Assembly (NCBI GenBank): GCA_030435675.1
Contig: CM059624.1
Coordinates: 4,550,769-4,614,768 of the forward strand
Source: Steinernema hermaphroditum
Lineage: Eukaryota; Nematoda; Chromadorea; Rhabditida; Steinernematidae
Reading direction: 5' to 3'
Length of the DNA stretch: 64,000 bases
In this document: positions 34,030-45,631 of the stretch, piece by piece
How the letters are laid out: every line of letters begins with the position of its first letter
Position numbering within the stretch: the first letter of the stretch is position 1
The notes under the pieces: model-generated
Seen by the model: the letters and a program-made list of their open reading frames with translations, nothing else
Told to the model about the DNA's origin: nothing
Database searches by the model: none
Position numbers and translations under genes: made by a program

Positions 34030-35742
34030 TTAGCTGTTAATGTTGTCTGAGGATTTTTGCTTACTGTGGCGGTAGCTAATCCTGATGGTGTACGTCACTG
34101 AGCGGGCATACGCACTAATGATCGCTAGGTTGGTGTCACTCCACAGCTGTTGACCCTGTCCGTGCTTGTTGCAGCACATACGGTACCCAGAGAGGCGCAG
34201 ATCCGCTTGGAGCTTAAATTCGACGTTCCTCCAGAAACAAGAGTGTTCGCATTGGGCCTCGAGTTCGTCAGCGCGGACAAGGATTCGTCTTCCTTGAGGG
34301 GCCTATACCTCCTAGATGTCTAGCATCCAACGTACGTCAGTTACCCTAATATGCCAGTGGCAGTGGTCGTGACGGTTGACTTCTACAGCGTAAGAACCCA
34401 CAGTCGCCTCAAGCGTCTTCCACTCGGTCGTGGCGTCGAGCTCTCCTCCACAAGCTACGGTATTGTTCCGCCCGGAATCTCTCCTGTCGCAGCGATCTCC
34501 TCCGAATCCCCAGGGGCAGATGCACTTGTAGCAGTTGTTGGGGTTCGGATAGCCCTGGTTGTAGCACACTGTGTTGTAGGTCTTGCAGCGGCCTGAAGGG
34601 AGCCCGGATTAGGTCTATCGTACACCAGAACATACCGAGACACTGGTAGTGTTTGTTCATCATGAGGACGTCGAGGAAGGAGGGGGCGGCGCGTTGTCCC
34701 ATTGTGTGCTGGTGGAGGGGATCTTTAGCCGTGATCACCGGGATGTCCTTGTTGATGGCGAAAGTGTCTAGAAGTTTTTATTTATTTTTAAGGATATGAG
34801 TGCACGAACCGACCGGTCAACCAGTCGTCCTTTCCGAATAATGCATCTAGCAAGCATGAGTCTCAAGGTTACTAGAAGACGCATTATTTGGAAACTACTC
34901 CCAGAACGATGAGTCGCATTTTAGAATTACAGTAGTTGGGTCTCATCACGAAATTAGTTTCAAAACTTTAAAATTGGGGATCTGAGATTTCTGCTATGGA
35001 CACAAACATGCAAAGAAACCTACCCTCAGAGTACTGCATGTTGCTACCGTAATCGTAGGGCAGACCGTAGTTGGTAGTGTTGCCCGGCGTTTTCTTCTCA
35101 AAGCTACCTTTCCACCTCTTTTGTATATTGTCCATGTTGACGGTCACGTAATCGTCCCTGTCGTAGCGCGTCTGCTCATGGTAGAATCCAAGGGCGTGAG
35201 CGATCTCGTGGGTGACGACGCCGAACTAAAGAATCTCTGCTTCCTCGAGGTACGATAACTCACCGGCTCACATCCAGGTCCAATGGAAACATCCTGATCT
35301 TTCAAACTGTAGATCTTTCCAACAGGACTGTCACATCCATGGCCTCTGTAGAAACGGAGCCTCGTGCTTCCGTAGCCGTTCTCCTGGAATCTTACACAGG
35401 TGTTGTCCTCCCAGAATTTGAAGCCTTCTCGGATTTTTGCGGCGACGCTGTGAGCTGGAGAGGCTCGTGAATATCGGATGAGGAAATGGAAGGATTACAG
35501 ATGGAGGAGTGGAAATGGTATGGGACAATCCCGTTCTCCCAGCGGTTTTTCGGGAAGTGACCTCCTGTGATCACTTGGCGCTTGGAGCGGGAGGGGATCC
35601 TTTGGTCGTCGTTCTCGTGAAGAAGGTTGCCGACGAGCTGGAACCGGTGGAAGGCATGGAGTCTGAGTGGAGAGGATACCGTATCCAGGGCGGAGGCACT
35701 GACGCCCAGAGACACAAAGAGGAAGAGAACCTTCGACCACAT
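34030..35742 (-). CDS. Astacin metalloprotease 1 (peptidase-EGF-CUB), propeptide reduced
   Basis: Six exons: 35499-35742, 35264-35454, 35024-35225, 34636-34767, 34345-34592 and 34030-34302; 429 residues. Signal peptide [18 protein letters not shown]; furin-like RSKR just before the mature start QVITGG. Zinc site [19 protein letters not shown]; Met-turn region YDYGSNMQY (His of the usual MHY is Gln). An EGF-like module (CYNQGYPNPNNCYKCICPWG) and a CUB-like domain (HDHCHWHI ... VEFKLQADLRLSGYRMCC) follow. The propeptide matches the astacin at 38923 up to NDDQ and then jumps straight to the furin site within one exon. The repeat exons and the aspartate-switch segment (YxGD) are therefore deleted. 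Predicted secreted zinc endopeptidase. Confidence 0.9.
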
Positions 35743-36410
35743 GTTCGCCGATCTGCTGGACGCCTCCGTGGATCGTTCTTTTAAGGGAGAGCGAAACTAT
35801 GAGTTGGAAGCTCGTGGCGACGGCAAAACGCATTATATCGGCCGCTTTAGTGAAGGCTCAGGTGCGATTCGGTGGCTCTGAGAGGCGTTTATGTGTTCCG
35901 GATGATGGAAAGCGCATAAAACAAGGTACATACGAATTTCGATTGGAGAAAAGCGAATCCATCTGTGATCCAGAAATGCATCAAAAGAAGTGAAGTGTAA
36001 GACAGCAGATAACAACATTAGAACATCTGAGAGAATATGGGTTTTGGCGTTTTTGGAAAATGTAAAGTCCATCCATGCATGGCAATAGCTGCTTATTTCT
36101 ACACTGATTGCAACTTGAAAGTTGATATCAAAATTTGAATTTTGGTCAAACAAGAACGCGCTATGGAGGAATCACAAAAAGTAAGTTCATTTGTATTTAC
36201 ATGTCATCAGAAGATCAGAAGAAGCTGTACCGTTCAGCTTTGTGCTTGCTTACGAAATATTCCAATTTCATGGCAATAAAGCCCTCCAAAGCAAGGAAAC
36301 ACCTGTGGACCACCGACGGCGAGACCCGTTTGAGCGCATAAAAATTCTGCATATAATTGAATGATTTTTCCGAATAAAAGAAGACCAATCAAACAGCAGA
36401 ACACAATAAC
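35743..36410. promoter_or_regulatory. Divergent promoter region of astacins 1 and 2
   Basis: The first ~110 bases next to astacin 1 (35743-35860) are the duplicated promoter block shared with 38800-38922 and 11907-12060. The rest shows no gene; a CGAATAAAAG run lies about 39 bases before the astacin 2 ATG. Confidence 0.5.
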
Positions 36411-38217
36411 ATGACTTCCGTTTGGAGCTGTGTGGTCTTCGCGACCTTCGTCTGCCTCGGCTCTGCTACGGTAGGCCTCTCCTCTGTGGAGAGCAATCCG
36501 CTCTTCGTGGGTCTCGACGAGAAAGCCCGAAACGACTTGGAGTACGTCCACCGGCGTCTCCAGGAATTCGGTCATCAAGAAGACTCTGCCACTGGATATG
36601 GTAATGAGGGAGAGGCGTTGGAGTCCAGTGGCACTTCGAAGAGACCTCGAACGATTCCGGAAATCAACAGACCCTACTCGGACTATCTCTACCAGGTGAC
36701 AGAGAAGGTCGTCTAAGCGGTGACTGGGGACTACTGTAGGGCGACATCACCCTCACTCCCGACCAAGTGGATCAGCTTCTCTCCTCCCGATCCAAACGCC
36801 AGGCCATAAACGTCCACAATCCGGGACTCACGCGCTGGCCAACGGACGCTCACGGATCTATCGCCTTCTACATGGTTGATTTAGGTAGTTTTATGGCAGC
36901 GCAAAGGGTACTGTACATTTTGTGCTCAGACAGTCGAGTGCAAAACCTGGTCCGCAAGGCATTTCAATTTTGGGAGAATCACACCTGCGTGAAGTTCCAG
37001 GAGAACGGCCGCGGGAGACCCATCATTCGGGTTCAAAATGCTGGAGAAAATGGACCGTGCAATAGCAATGTCGGCGAGCTCAATCCTCGAGACTATGCCG
37101 AACAAGTGATCAACCTTGGATGGCGCTGTTGGGATGTAAGATTTCTATCTAAAAACACCAAATGTTTCCATTTAGTATGGAACGATCTCTCATGAAATCG
37201 GTCATGCACTTGGGTTCTGGCACGAACACGGACGTGTGGACAGGGACCAGTACATTACCATCAGAAGCTCCAACGTCTACGGCGGTGAAAACAACTACAA
37301 GATCAACTTCCGAGTCCATAATGCATCTGAGAACGACAATCAAGGGATTCCCTACGACTACGGAAGCATCATGCAATACGGCCGCTATATGGCTACGTTT
37401 CAGAACTAGCACGAGACAGCTTTTCAGATGGATTCGCTCTTGACAACCGTCTTTCCGTCATGGATCCCACTCGTGGTAATGAACTCTTCAAGGAGACCAT
37501 GGGTCAAATGATCCAGCCTTCTTTCCTGGACCTGAAGATGATGAACAAACTCTACCAATGTGAATGTGAGTCCGACGGCCGCTGGAAATCATAGGCCTAT
37601 CGGTCTACTTCAGATAAGTGTCAAGGCCGTAACACTGCTTGTCACAACGGCGGCTTCATGAACCCTAAGAACTGCAACGAGTGCATCTGCCCTTGGGGAT
37701 TCAGTGCCAAGGACTGCTGGGAGAGAGACCCGGGACAGAATGCGACGCAGCACTGTGGAGCCCATTTCTGGGCCAACTCGGTTCCACAAATCCTCGAGGC
37801 CAACGTGGAAACGCCGGGGGTTGTAGAGCGGCACGACCTGCACGACTATTGCCACTGGCACATTCGAGTATGCTCATCAACTTCATCCACCAGTCACCTT
37901 TCGTACTAGGCCCCTTCTGGACAACGTGTACTGATCAGGATTGAGGAACTCAGCAGCCATACAGCCAATAATCGATGGTATAGTTCCGACAAGGCCTGTG
38001 TTACGAACAATGTAGAGTTTAAGATGAAGAAGGACTTCTCCAAGACTGGCTACAGGTCTGCATAGTATTTTATGCGTTTATTACTATTTTCAGATTCTGC
38101 ATCCGCGACAACAACGATCCTTTACCGCAGCAGCTTATAAGCGAGGGCGACATGGTGGTCGTCAGCGCCTACGCTCGCGGGATTCAACACTTTAAGATCA
38201 GTTATCAGGCCTTCTGA
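36411..38217 (+). CDS. Astacin metalloprotease 2 (peptidase-EGF-CUB)
   Basis: Eight exons: 36411-36695, 36740-36884, 36930-37135, 37176-37380, 37428-37565, 37614-37867, 37910-38055 and 38094-38217; 500 residues. Signal peptide, a ~110-residue propeptide containing LYQGDITLTPDQVDQL (aspartate-switch type) and RSKR. The peptidase domain has the zinc site HEIGHALGFWHEHGRVDRD and Met-turn YDYGSIMQY. EGF (CHNGGFMNPKNCNECICPWG) and CUB (YCHWHI ... VEFKMKKDFSKTGYRFC) modules follow. The junction after IMQY has no GT donor: phase and homology to the other astacins require splicing at G|gccgct (37380/37381), a GC-type donor. Otherwise the frame is broken. Confidence 0.82.
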
Positions 38218-38800
38218 GTGTTGTGTTCATTATTTGACAATGCATTAATATAGCATAAATGTTATGGAAATCTCGTGGTTTTGTCAATGTCTAGACCCAG
38301 ACAACGTTAATGTTGGCTTTTGCCGAGTCAGAGAGCAACGAACTCGAGAAAGAGACGGAATAGAAGTTGGCCCTGAAGCTGTATGAGGTGGCCAGTAGCT
38401 GCGTGTATCGGGTAACATAAAAAGGGAGAAGTTTACCAATTAATCGATGCACTATAGAAATGACTGACGAGGATTCACTACGCAAGATGTAAATGAATCT
38501 GCAAGATTCTCATGGAGAAGGGGACTGGAGGACGTGAGAGCCGTTTAGGCTCTGACGTAAAGGACATGTATATAGTATAGGTTAAATTTGAAGACAGACA
38601 TTAGTGTGACTGAGATAAAAATGGATCGGGATCGCACGATTTCGAATCTCGGAACACGGGGCGGCAGAAAGTCCCCATATGTATGTGGTACAGGCAATTT
38701 AAGGGTGGTTGTGTTTTAAGTGTCATGCAAACATATTTGGCTGAAGGCCGCTTTTTTCTCATACTATCATGAAAAACGTTCCCTGTTCCACCGCACACCT
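38218..38800. other. Intergenic, nothing recognised
   Basis: Between astacins 2 and 3; only short open frames without similarity. The following 120 bases are the duplicated astacin promoter block. Confidence 0.4.
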
Positions 38801-38922
38801 GTGCCGAAATCCCATTTCTGCCACTGATATAATGCGTTTCCCTGTCGCCACGAGCTTCCAACTCACAGCTTGGCGCTTCCATATAAGAACGATCCATGGG
38901 GGCATCCAACAGATCGGCGAAG

Positions 38923-41237
38923 ATGTGGCCGAAGGCTCTCTTCCTCTTCGTCTCTCTGGGCGTCAGTGCCTCCGCCCTGGATACGGTATCCTCCCCACTC
39001 AGGCTCCATGTCTTCCACCGGTTTCAGCTCGTCGGCAACCTTCTTCCCGAGAACGACGACCAAAAGATCGCCGATTTGGAGTATGTTCGCCACAAATTGA
39101 ATGCCTACCGTAGTCAAGAGGGCCGAGAGTCTCAGGTTGGATGCAATCCCGTCGGGAATGCTCCGATCTCAAACATTCAGGTCCTTCCTACACCTCCCAT
39201 CTGGCGCGATCTGGCTAACGTGGAAGGTCAAGAATCTCAGGTTGGTCACATAAGTCAACCGAAGATGCACTCCCTTCTCTTAGGCGCTTCCCACTCCACC
39301 CATCTGGCGCGACTACGAGAAGAAGAACATGACCGTAGGCCTCCGTTTTGTGTGGCCTTTATTCCCTTTTAAGCTTCCTTCCTGGATGGACATCCCTGAA
39401 TCTTCGAAGGGCGATGGTCCAGAGAAGAAGAACATGACTGTAATTCGAAAGAAATCACTGTCTTCTTAAAAGATCACTTTCAGCGTCCTCCCTGGCAGGA
39501 CACTCCCATGGAGTCCAAGATCAACGAGGCCGTTTCCGAGTATCTTTATGACGTAGGTCCCCTTCGATTGTCGTTCTAGCGATCCCTTTCCAGGGAGACA
39601 TCGTCCTGACTCCTCACCAAGTCGACCATCTCTTTTCTCGCTCAAAGCGCCAAGCCTCGAAAGCCTTCTTCCCTAAGACGCACTGGCTTTTGAACGAAAG
39701 TTTCATCTCCTACTTCTTCGACAAATCTCTGCGTAATCTCCTGAAACATCTCCTTTCCACATTTAACTTGTTTAGCTCCCCACGTAAGGAACAAAATCCG
39801 AGCAGCCATCAACTTTTGGGAGCAGAACACCTGTGTGAGATTCAAGGAGAACGGCGACGGACAGCCGAAGATACGGTTCTACAGAGGCGCTGGATGTTTC
39901 AGCAATGTGGGTAAAATCTGGACCGCCAAGGAACAGGATTTGTCAATTGGAAAGAGATGCGAACATGTGGGATATAACGACATGCAGGACATCTTCATTC
40001 CTGAGGTGTTTAGTTCGGGATCATCGCCCACGAGATCGCCCACGCCCTTGGGTTCTACCATGAGCAGTCACGGTACGACAGGGACCAGTACTTGAGCCTG
40101 AATCTGTGGAATGTGAAGCGCCAAGCGATTTCGAACTTTAGGAAGGAGACGCCGGAGACGAATATCAACTATGACCTACCGTATGACTTTGGAAGCGACA
40201 TGCACTACTCTGAGGGTAAGAATATTTGTAAGTCGCACCAAGGCATCTATTCTCATCATATCACATAATTTCACACCAGTCCAAGCACCGTATTTTCCAA
40301 ATTATGACAGTGATTATTGTTTAGGGAAATGTTAGTGCTTTTATCTCGAATTCTGTGCAGCTAGGGTTCACGTGAAAGCATCTTCGTGCGTGACCAATGC
40401 CCTTAAAATTCCGAAAAAATGTGCCATTTTTTTCTTAAAAATCAGTCTTTTTTTAATCAGGCAAAGATAGTGCTTTTGGGGACCAGTACTTAAGCAGTAT
40501 TTGAAATCAACATTTTCGAATCGAGGTCGCCAATCTTTGCTTCCAGAAGGATTCGCCATCAATAAGATGCGACCGGTTATGGTAGCCCGAGACAGCCTCC
40601 ACCAGCACACAATGGGACAGCGAATCGCTCCTTCCTTCCTTGACGTCCTCATGATGAACAAACACTATCAGTGCCTTGGTAGGCTTTTGCATGCGGCAGC
40701 CTAATCTACCTTCTTAGGTCGGTGCAACTCTGCCAATACTGTCTGTCACAACGGAGGCTACAGTAACCCAAACGACTGCAGTAAGTGCATCTGCCCTTGG
40801 GGATTCGGAGGCGACCACTGCGACAGGAGAGATTTTGGCGACAATGGCTGTGGAGAAGAGCTGAAGGCTGACAAAGAGTGGAGACATCTCGAGGCGAGGG
40901 TCGGCGATCGGAGAGTGAAGGACCGCCACGATCACTGTCACTGGCACATAACGGTAGGACTCTTGATTGCCCATTTCGGATCTCAAATGATTCTTAGGCT
41001 AATGACGGAAAGAAGGTCCAAATCCACGTCGAAGAGATCAGTGGACCCCGAAGCCATGCCTGCTTCTGGAACAACGTGGAGTTCAAGATGAAAGCCGACA
41101 TGCGTAGCAGCGGCTACCGTATGTGCTCCAATGGTCACGGAAAGGGAAGACGGCTCCTGAGCGAGGGAAACTTGGCCGTGGTCAGCGCCTATGCCAGGAC
41201 GGTTCAGAAGTTCAAGATCAGCTACAGATCCATGTAG
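38923..41237 (+). CDS. Astacin metalloprotease 3 with a propeptide built from tandem micro-exons
   Basis: Eleven exons: 38923-39135, 39181-39240, 39284-39334, 39374-39439, 39484-39552, 39594-39732, 39776-39966, 40014-40215, 40547-40678, 40718-40953 and 40998-41237; 532 residues. Exons 2-5 (60, 51, 66 and 69 bases, all phase 0) each encode a version of [L/A]LPTPPIWRD...KKNMT, a propeptide made by exon duplication. Then [12 protein letters not shown] (aspartate switch) and FSRSKRQ (furin site). The peptidase has [19 protein letters not shown] and [14 protein letters not shown] and CUB modules follow. The intron after the Met-turn exon is unusually long (331 bases). The propeptide half has an inverted duplicate at 11280-11906. 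Confidence 0.9.
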
Positions 41238-41450
41238 AACGGCTTTTTCTCACAAGTATTCGTCCATCTCGTATTCTTTTGTTTTCGATTTTCCTTCAAG
41301 AGAAGCAATCACATATAAACATTTTGGTGAGCACTGTCCTACTGTATTGCATGAAACGAAACCATTGGTGGATCGGAAAAGTACCCGATGTGAACTAATG
41401 AATTTTTTAAAAAGAAGCGGTGAAAAGTTAAATGTCCACACCGAAGATGT

Positions 41451-43035
41451 TTGGACGAACTTTCGTCTGGAAGTAGCCCCGAAGTGTCTGAAGGTATTAA
41501 AAGTTTCGAGGAGCGGCTGATTCACGCCTCCATTTCCCCTCTTTTCGCTGAACAAACCATCTCCAGTGAGATAGAGTCCGTGGATTCGGAGTTTCGGAAC
41601 AAGGAGAAGGATGACGATCGGAGGATGGTGCAATTGTGCCGTGTGCTTTCTCGGCCCGGGCACGACTTCCGTAAATTCAGTGTGGGCAATCGCCAAACGC
41701 TCCTGGACATCCCCAAGTCGAAGGTACTCAGAATCCACGAAGAAGTGGTCAAATTCTTCAAGGAGCACTACTCTTCTGACGTGCAAGTGAGCGGTGATTC
41801 AGAGGCCTTCTTATGTGTCGACCCGGACATTTCTGCATGACACCTCTTTTAGGATGTGTCTTTGTGTTTTCGGACCACGATCCCTAGATGAACTCGAAGA
41901 TCTGGTTCTCATTCTCCCTCTCCTTGAGATTCCTAACAGTAATGTGAAGCCCAAAGTCTTCGAACAGCACTACTATGGTCCCGAAGAGACAGGCTGTCGA
42001 GTGAACGTGGTGCCGGTCAAGAACGAGAGATCTCTGGCGGTGAAATTTGTTCTCCAGCACTGCGTATCACACTCGGAGATCAACCGTATCTGTTCGTTTT
42101 TCGATCAATACACATAAACTGAGCTTATGAGTTTAGGTAGATTGTTAGAATATGAAGGCGAAGGATCTTGCGCGCGAACTTAAACTTTCCGCGCGAATTT
42201 AAACGCGAACGTGGTCCTATTCCTTAGAATCAATGTGGTCGAAAGGTCTCAGGGACATTTGGTGTTAGATGGGTGTTAGGATTGACCTTACACAAGAAGG
42301 TCTTGACCACGTGGAAGACACAGTTCAGCTGCTCTTCGTCTACATCGGAATGCTGAAGAGGATCGGTCCCCGTCGAGCGCCTCCGAGGCGACAATCTTCA
42401 AGTGAGGAAAAAACATGCATGCGTCAAACTGTTCTGCCGCTCGTGAAAGAAGTCCACAATCGCCTCTTGAACTGCAGTACCACCGAGAGAGACAGCTCTG
42501 CGTCGGTTAAAACTGTCTTGGAACAGCTGATTCCACGCAACATGATCTGCTTCGTGGTGATGAAAGAGAATTCGGATTTGGAGAACTTAGAAAGAGAGCA
42601 GTACTACGGTATCGAGTACAGAAGGACAAAACTGGACGCGGCGTCGCTGAAGAGATTCGGAAGGGCCTTAAGGAGAAAAAGCGAACTTTTCTATTTACCC
42701 GAGGAAGATGGCAAGTATTCCCCGAGAAAGTTGGTCTTGAAGACAACAAAAAACGGAGAAATGCACGGTTGGACACTTCGTTCTGTCGTTCTAAAGGTGG
42801 ATTCATTCCAGCGAGAAGCCTCACATTCTAACGAGTGACCAGTTCAAACGTATATGGTATCTGAAAAACCGTCGTGCTAGCAGATCTTTCATCGAAATTC
42901 ACGCAAATCTCACACTCCCTGCAGTGGCCAGCGACTCTAAGAGCCAGGTGATGGCTCAGCTCTTCGCCAAGTGCTTTGAGGTGGAGCTCTTTGCCTTCTC
43001 TTCACCATACAGTAATCTCTTTAAGTACCAAAGTA
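41451..43035 (+). pseudogene. Insulysin/nardilysin-type (M16) metalloprotease pseudogene
   Basis: Three blocks in order match the insulin-degrading-enzyme family: ASISPLFAEQTISSEIESVD with the downstream zinc-ligand Glu in VDSE, then FRKFSVGNRQTLLDIP (41480-41775); CVFGPRSLDELEDLVLILPL and NVVPVKNERSLAVKF (41860-42060); and GVRIDLTQEGLDHVEDTVQL plus YYGIEYRRTKLD (42270-42830), continuing as FKRIWYLKNRRASRSFIEIH to about 43035. The N-terminal part with the inverted HxxEH site and the whole C-terminal third are absent, ~150 bases between blocks 2 and 3 have decayed, and the frames do not join by GT-AG splicing. It is a relic of a large protease gene, not a working copy. Confidence 0.85.
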
Positions 43036-43555
43036 TAAGTTTAAGTATAAAATTTTTACAAGATGGCTGAGTATACATCGGATGTAAGGGACGCCCCTGT
43101 GGCTGTGGGCGACAGAAGTACGCAAAGAAACTTTTCTAGTGGCCTGTTTCAGGGCGAAATGTAAGAAATATAAAAGAGAAGAAATATGTCTCTATAAACA
43201 TCTTTCGAAAGCCATCTGATCGTCATGCTATCCTAGCGGCAGGTAAATATGGATATGGTCATACACTCAGATAACTTTCAACGGATAGGTGTGCGTATGG
43301 ACGGATCAGATTTTGGGGCCAAACAGGGCTACTTGGCCGGCCAGTTACAACACCATCTGAGCAAGACACCTGACGACCTTTGCAAATCGAACATCGGTCA
43401 AAGGACGCTTAAAATCATGAGAACTTGGTTTAATACCTAGCCAGCTCCTTGAATTTCGGTCAAAAGATGCAAGGCTATACCTGAAAAACCCAAAGATTCA
43501 TTTATTAAAGCCAATGTTAACTGATAAACCCAAATCCAAAATGCATTCCTGAAGC
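43036..43555. other. Intergenic, nothing recognised
   Basis: A 63-codon open frame at 43249-43440 (MDMVIHSDNFQRIGVRMDGS...) has no recognisable content and may be more pseudogene debris. Confidence 0.35.
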
Positions 43556-45148
43556 TCAACCTAAAATATCGCATCTGTCACCACGATTAGGATTTGGAGA
43601 GAAACTACCTTCGCGATAAGCGATTTCGAATCTCTGCGTGAAAAGTGAGTAGCGGCTCACAATGGCCAGTTCCGTTTCACTAGCGAAAACGCGATTCTGC
43701 ACACCCTTGTTGCAGCAAAATCTGTATCCCGTCAGGCGCATATCCGACTGCAGCTTCAGCTCGATGTTCTTCAATGCACATCCCCCGAGACTCTCGTTCT
43801 CTCCACTGCACTCTCCTTCGATGTTCTTGATCCAGACATGGACTTTCCGTCCAGGACGCGCCTGAATCATCTTAGGTTTCGCTGAATGTTTCCAGATACC
43901 TTGATGTGCCAGTGACACTCATCGTGACGGTCTTTCCACTGCCCATTGAAAACGCCGACAGAGGCCTGTAGAGTCGTCCAGGAAGGGCCGGCCTGGAGGT
44001 CGGCGCCACAAGGCGACGAAGCGTTTTGTCCAGCATCCCTCGCTTCACATAGTCGTCCACCGAATCCCCACGGACAGATGCATGTGTGGCAGTTCTTCGG
44101 ATTGGGAAATCCTTGGTTCTGGCACGGTGTGTGGTAGTGCTGGCAGTATCCTAAAGTACGGTAGCGAAGAAAGATACTGTATAGCTTACGTTCGCATTGG
44201 TAGAGTTTGTTAATTTTGAGGAGATCCAGGAACGAAGGCTTGATCTGTTGTCCCATAGTGCTCTGGTGTAGAGGATCGTGTGCAATCAGGACTGGTATTT
44301 TTCTGTTGACGGCGGAGCTGACTAAAATTTAGAAGGTTTGGAGTAGCGATAGTAGCGATAGGTTTAGAGTTACACTTTTTCGAGTTAGTTAAATATTCCA
44401 AAAACCTTTTTTTTGCAAGTTACTCTGAACCAACTTACACACATCGTAGTGCATGATGCTTCCGTAGTCATACGGTAGACCAAAATTCTCCGATTCGGAC
44501 GGCTTGCTCGCATTGAATGAGTGCCGATTGCCGGGGTCGACGTTACCGTAATTGATCGAAATGTGGGCGTCTCTGTCGTAACGCTGGTGTTCGTGGCCGA
44601 GGCCAAGCGTGTGTCCCACCTCGTGCACCACTGTTCCGAACTGAAAGCCACAAATTCGGATAGGCAAAACGAGTGAAGATGGATACAAATCCGCAGGACC
44701 AGCCAAGAGAAAGTCTCTGGTAGATGGACTGTCTTCCAAGTGTACTGTAACAGGCGCCACCGTCCGCTGTGATTCGGATGACCGGCTTTGTATCACTGCC
44801 CTGCATGAAGCTGAGACAAGTGTGTTTCTGCCAGAAGGTCATACTTTGATCGAGCAGTCTTCTCATCCGTTCATCTACAAAATCTTTCGTCTGAACGTCC
44901 AAGAAAGAAACGTTTCCTACCAAATGGATAGTCCACGGAGTAGTAGATGTAGCCATTGCCGTCTGTTGGCCAAAGATTGCTACCGGATCGTTTGATTGCT
45001 TGACCTTCAGAGGGCTCCGATCTCAGAACGATGCTAACCTGAACAACAACCAGATACGGTAGCATGGTACGGTTCTTACATTGCGTTTATATGAAACTAC
45101 CGTATCCAATGAGGCGACTATTACGGCGAGCAGCAGCACCACGTTCAT
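43556..45148 (-). CDS. Astacin metalloprotease 4 (peptidase-EGF-CUB), minimal propeptide
   Basis: Seven exons: 45080-45148, 44921-45038, 44687-44874, 44439-44640, 44190-44321, 43900-44150 and 43556-43861; 421 residues. Signal peptide MNVVLLLAVIVASLDTVVS, then only ~20 residues of propeptide ending GQAIKR, with no aspartate-switch motif. Zinc site HEVGHTLGLGHEHQRYDRD (Leu-Gly replaces the usual aromatic before the third His); Met-turn YDYGSIMHYD; EGF (CQNQGFPNPKNCHTCICPWG) and CUB (ECHWHI ... IELKLQSDMRLTGYRFCC) modules. Exon lengths 202, 132 and ~250 for the Met-turn, linker and EGF exons match the sister genes. Confidence 0.9.
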
Positions 45149-45631
45149 GGTCTCCGTCGCCGTTTTTCGCTTTTCTAAACAAGGTTTCGTTTTATAGGGG
45201 ATCGCTTGTCGTCGAATTTGAATATTTAGAACCAGAGAAGGCAATAAAATGGTACAGAAATGTGTGTGTTCGAAGGACAATAAATTTAGTTTTAATGGAA
45301 AGCGATTGGCCAATGTGAATATTTTGCAGAATAGGAGATCCAGCGACGTGTGTAGAGAGAAACAAAGTGAAAACGAAGTAGGTAAATTAAAATGTTCATC
45401 TAAGGAAACTTCTCCCCCTGGCTATCGAGTTGAGAAGAAGCCAGGTAGGTCCCACTACGATAGGCGTTCTCCCTTAGATCGAGGCCTGCCCACCTCATTA
45501 TGCAGCCCCGTTGCACAAGCACACCTGTGGATTCGCCCAAAACGGCGAAGTGATTCAGCTCTTGTTCTATTCCAACTGAAAGAGGCGCATAAAAGGATGG
45601 CCCAAGTGGGTGTTGTCGTTCTAAAGCATCA
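45149..45631. promoter_or_regulatory. Divergent promoter region of astacins 4 and 5
   Basis: The two genes are transcribed away from each other from this 483-base spacer. No other feature is seen; a CATAAAAGG motif lies about 40 bases before the astacin 5 ATG (near 45590). Confidence 0.45.
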
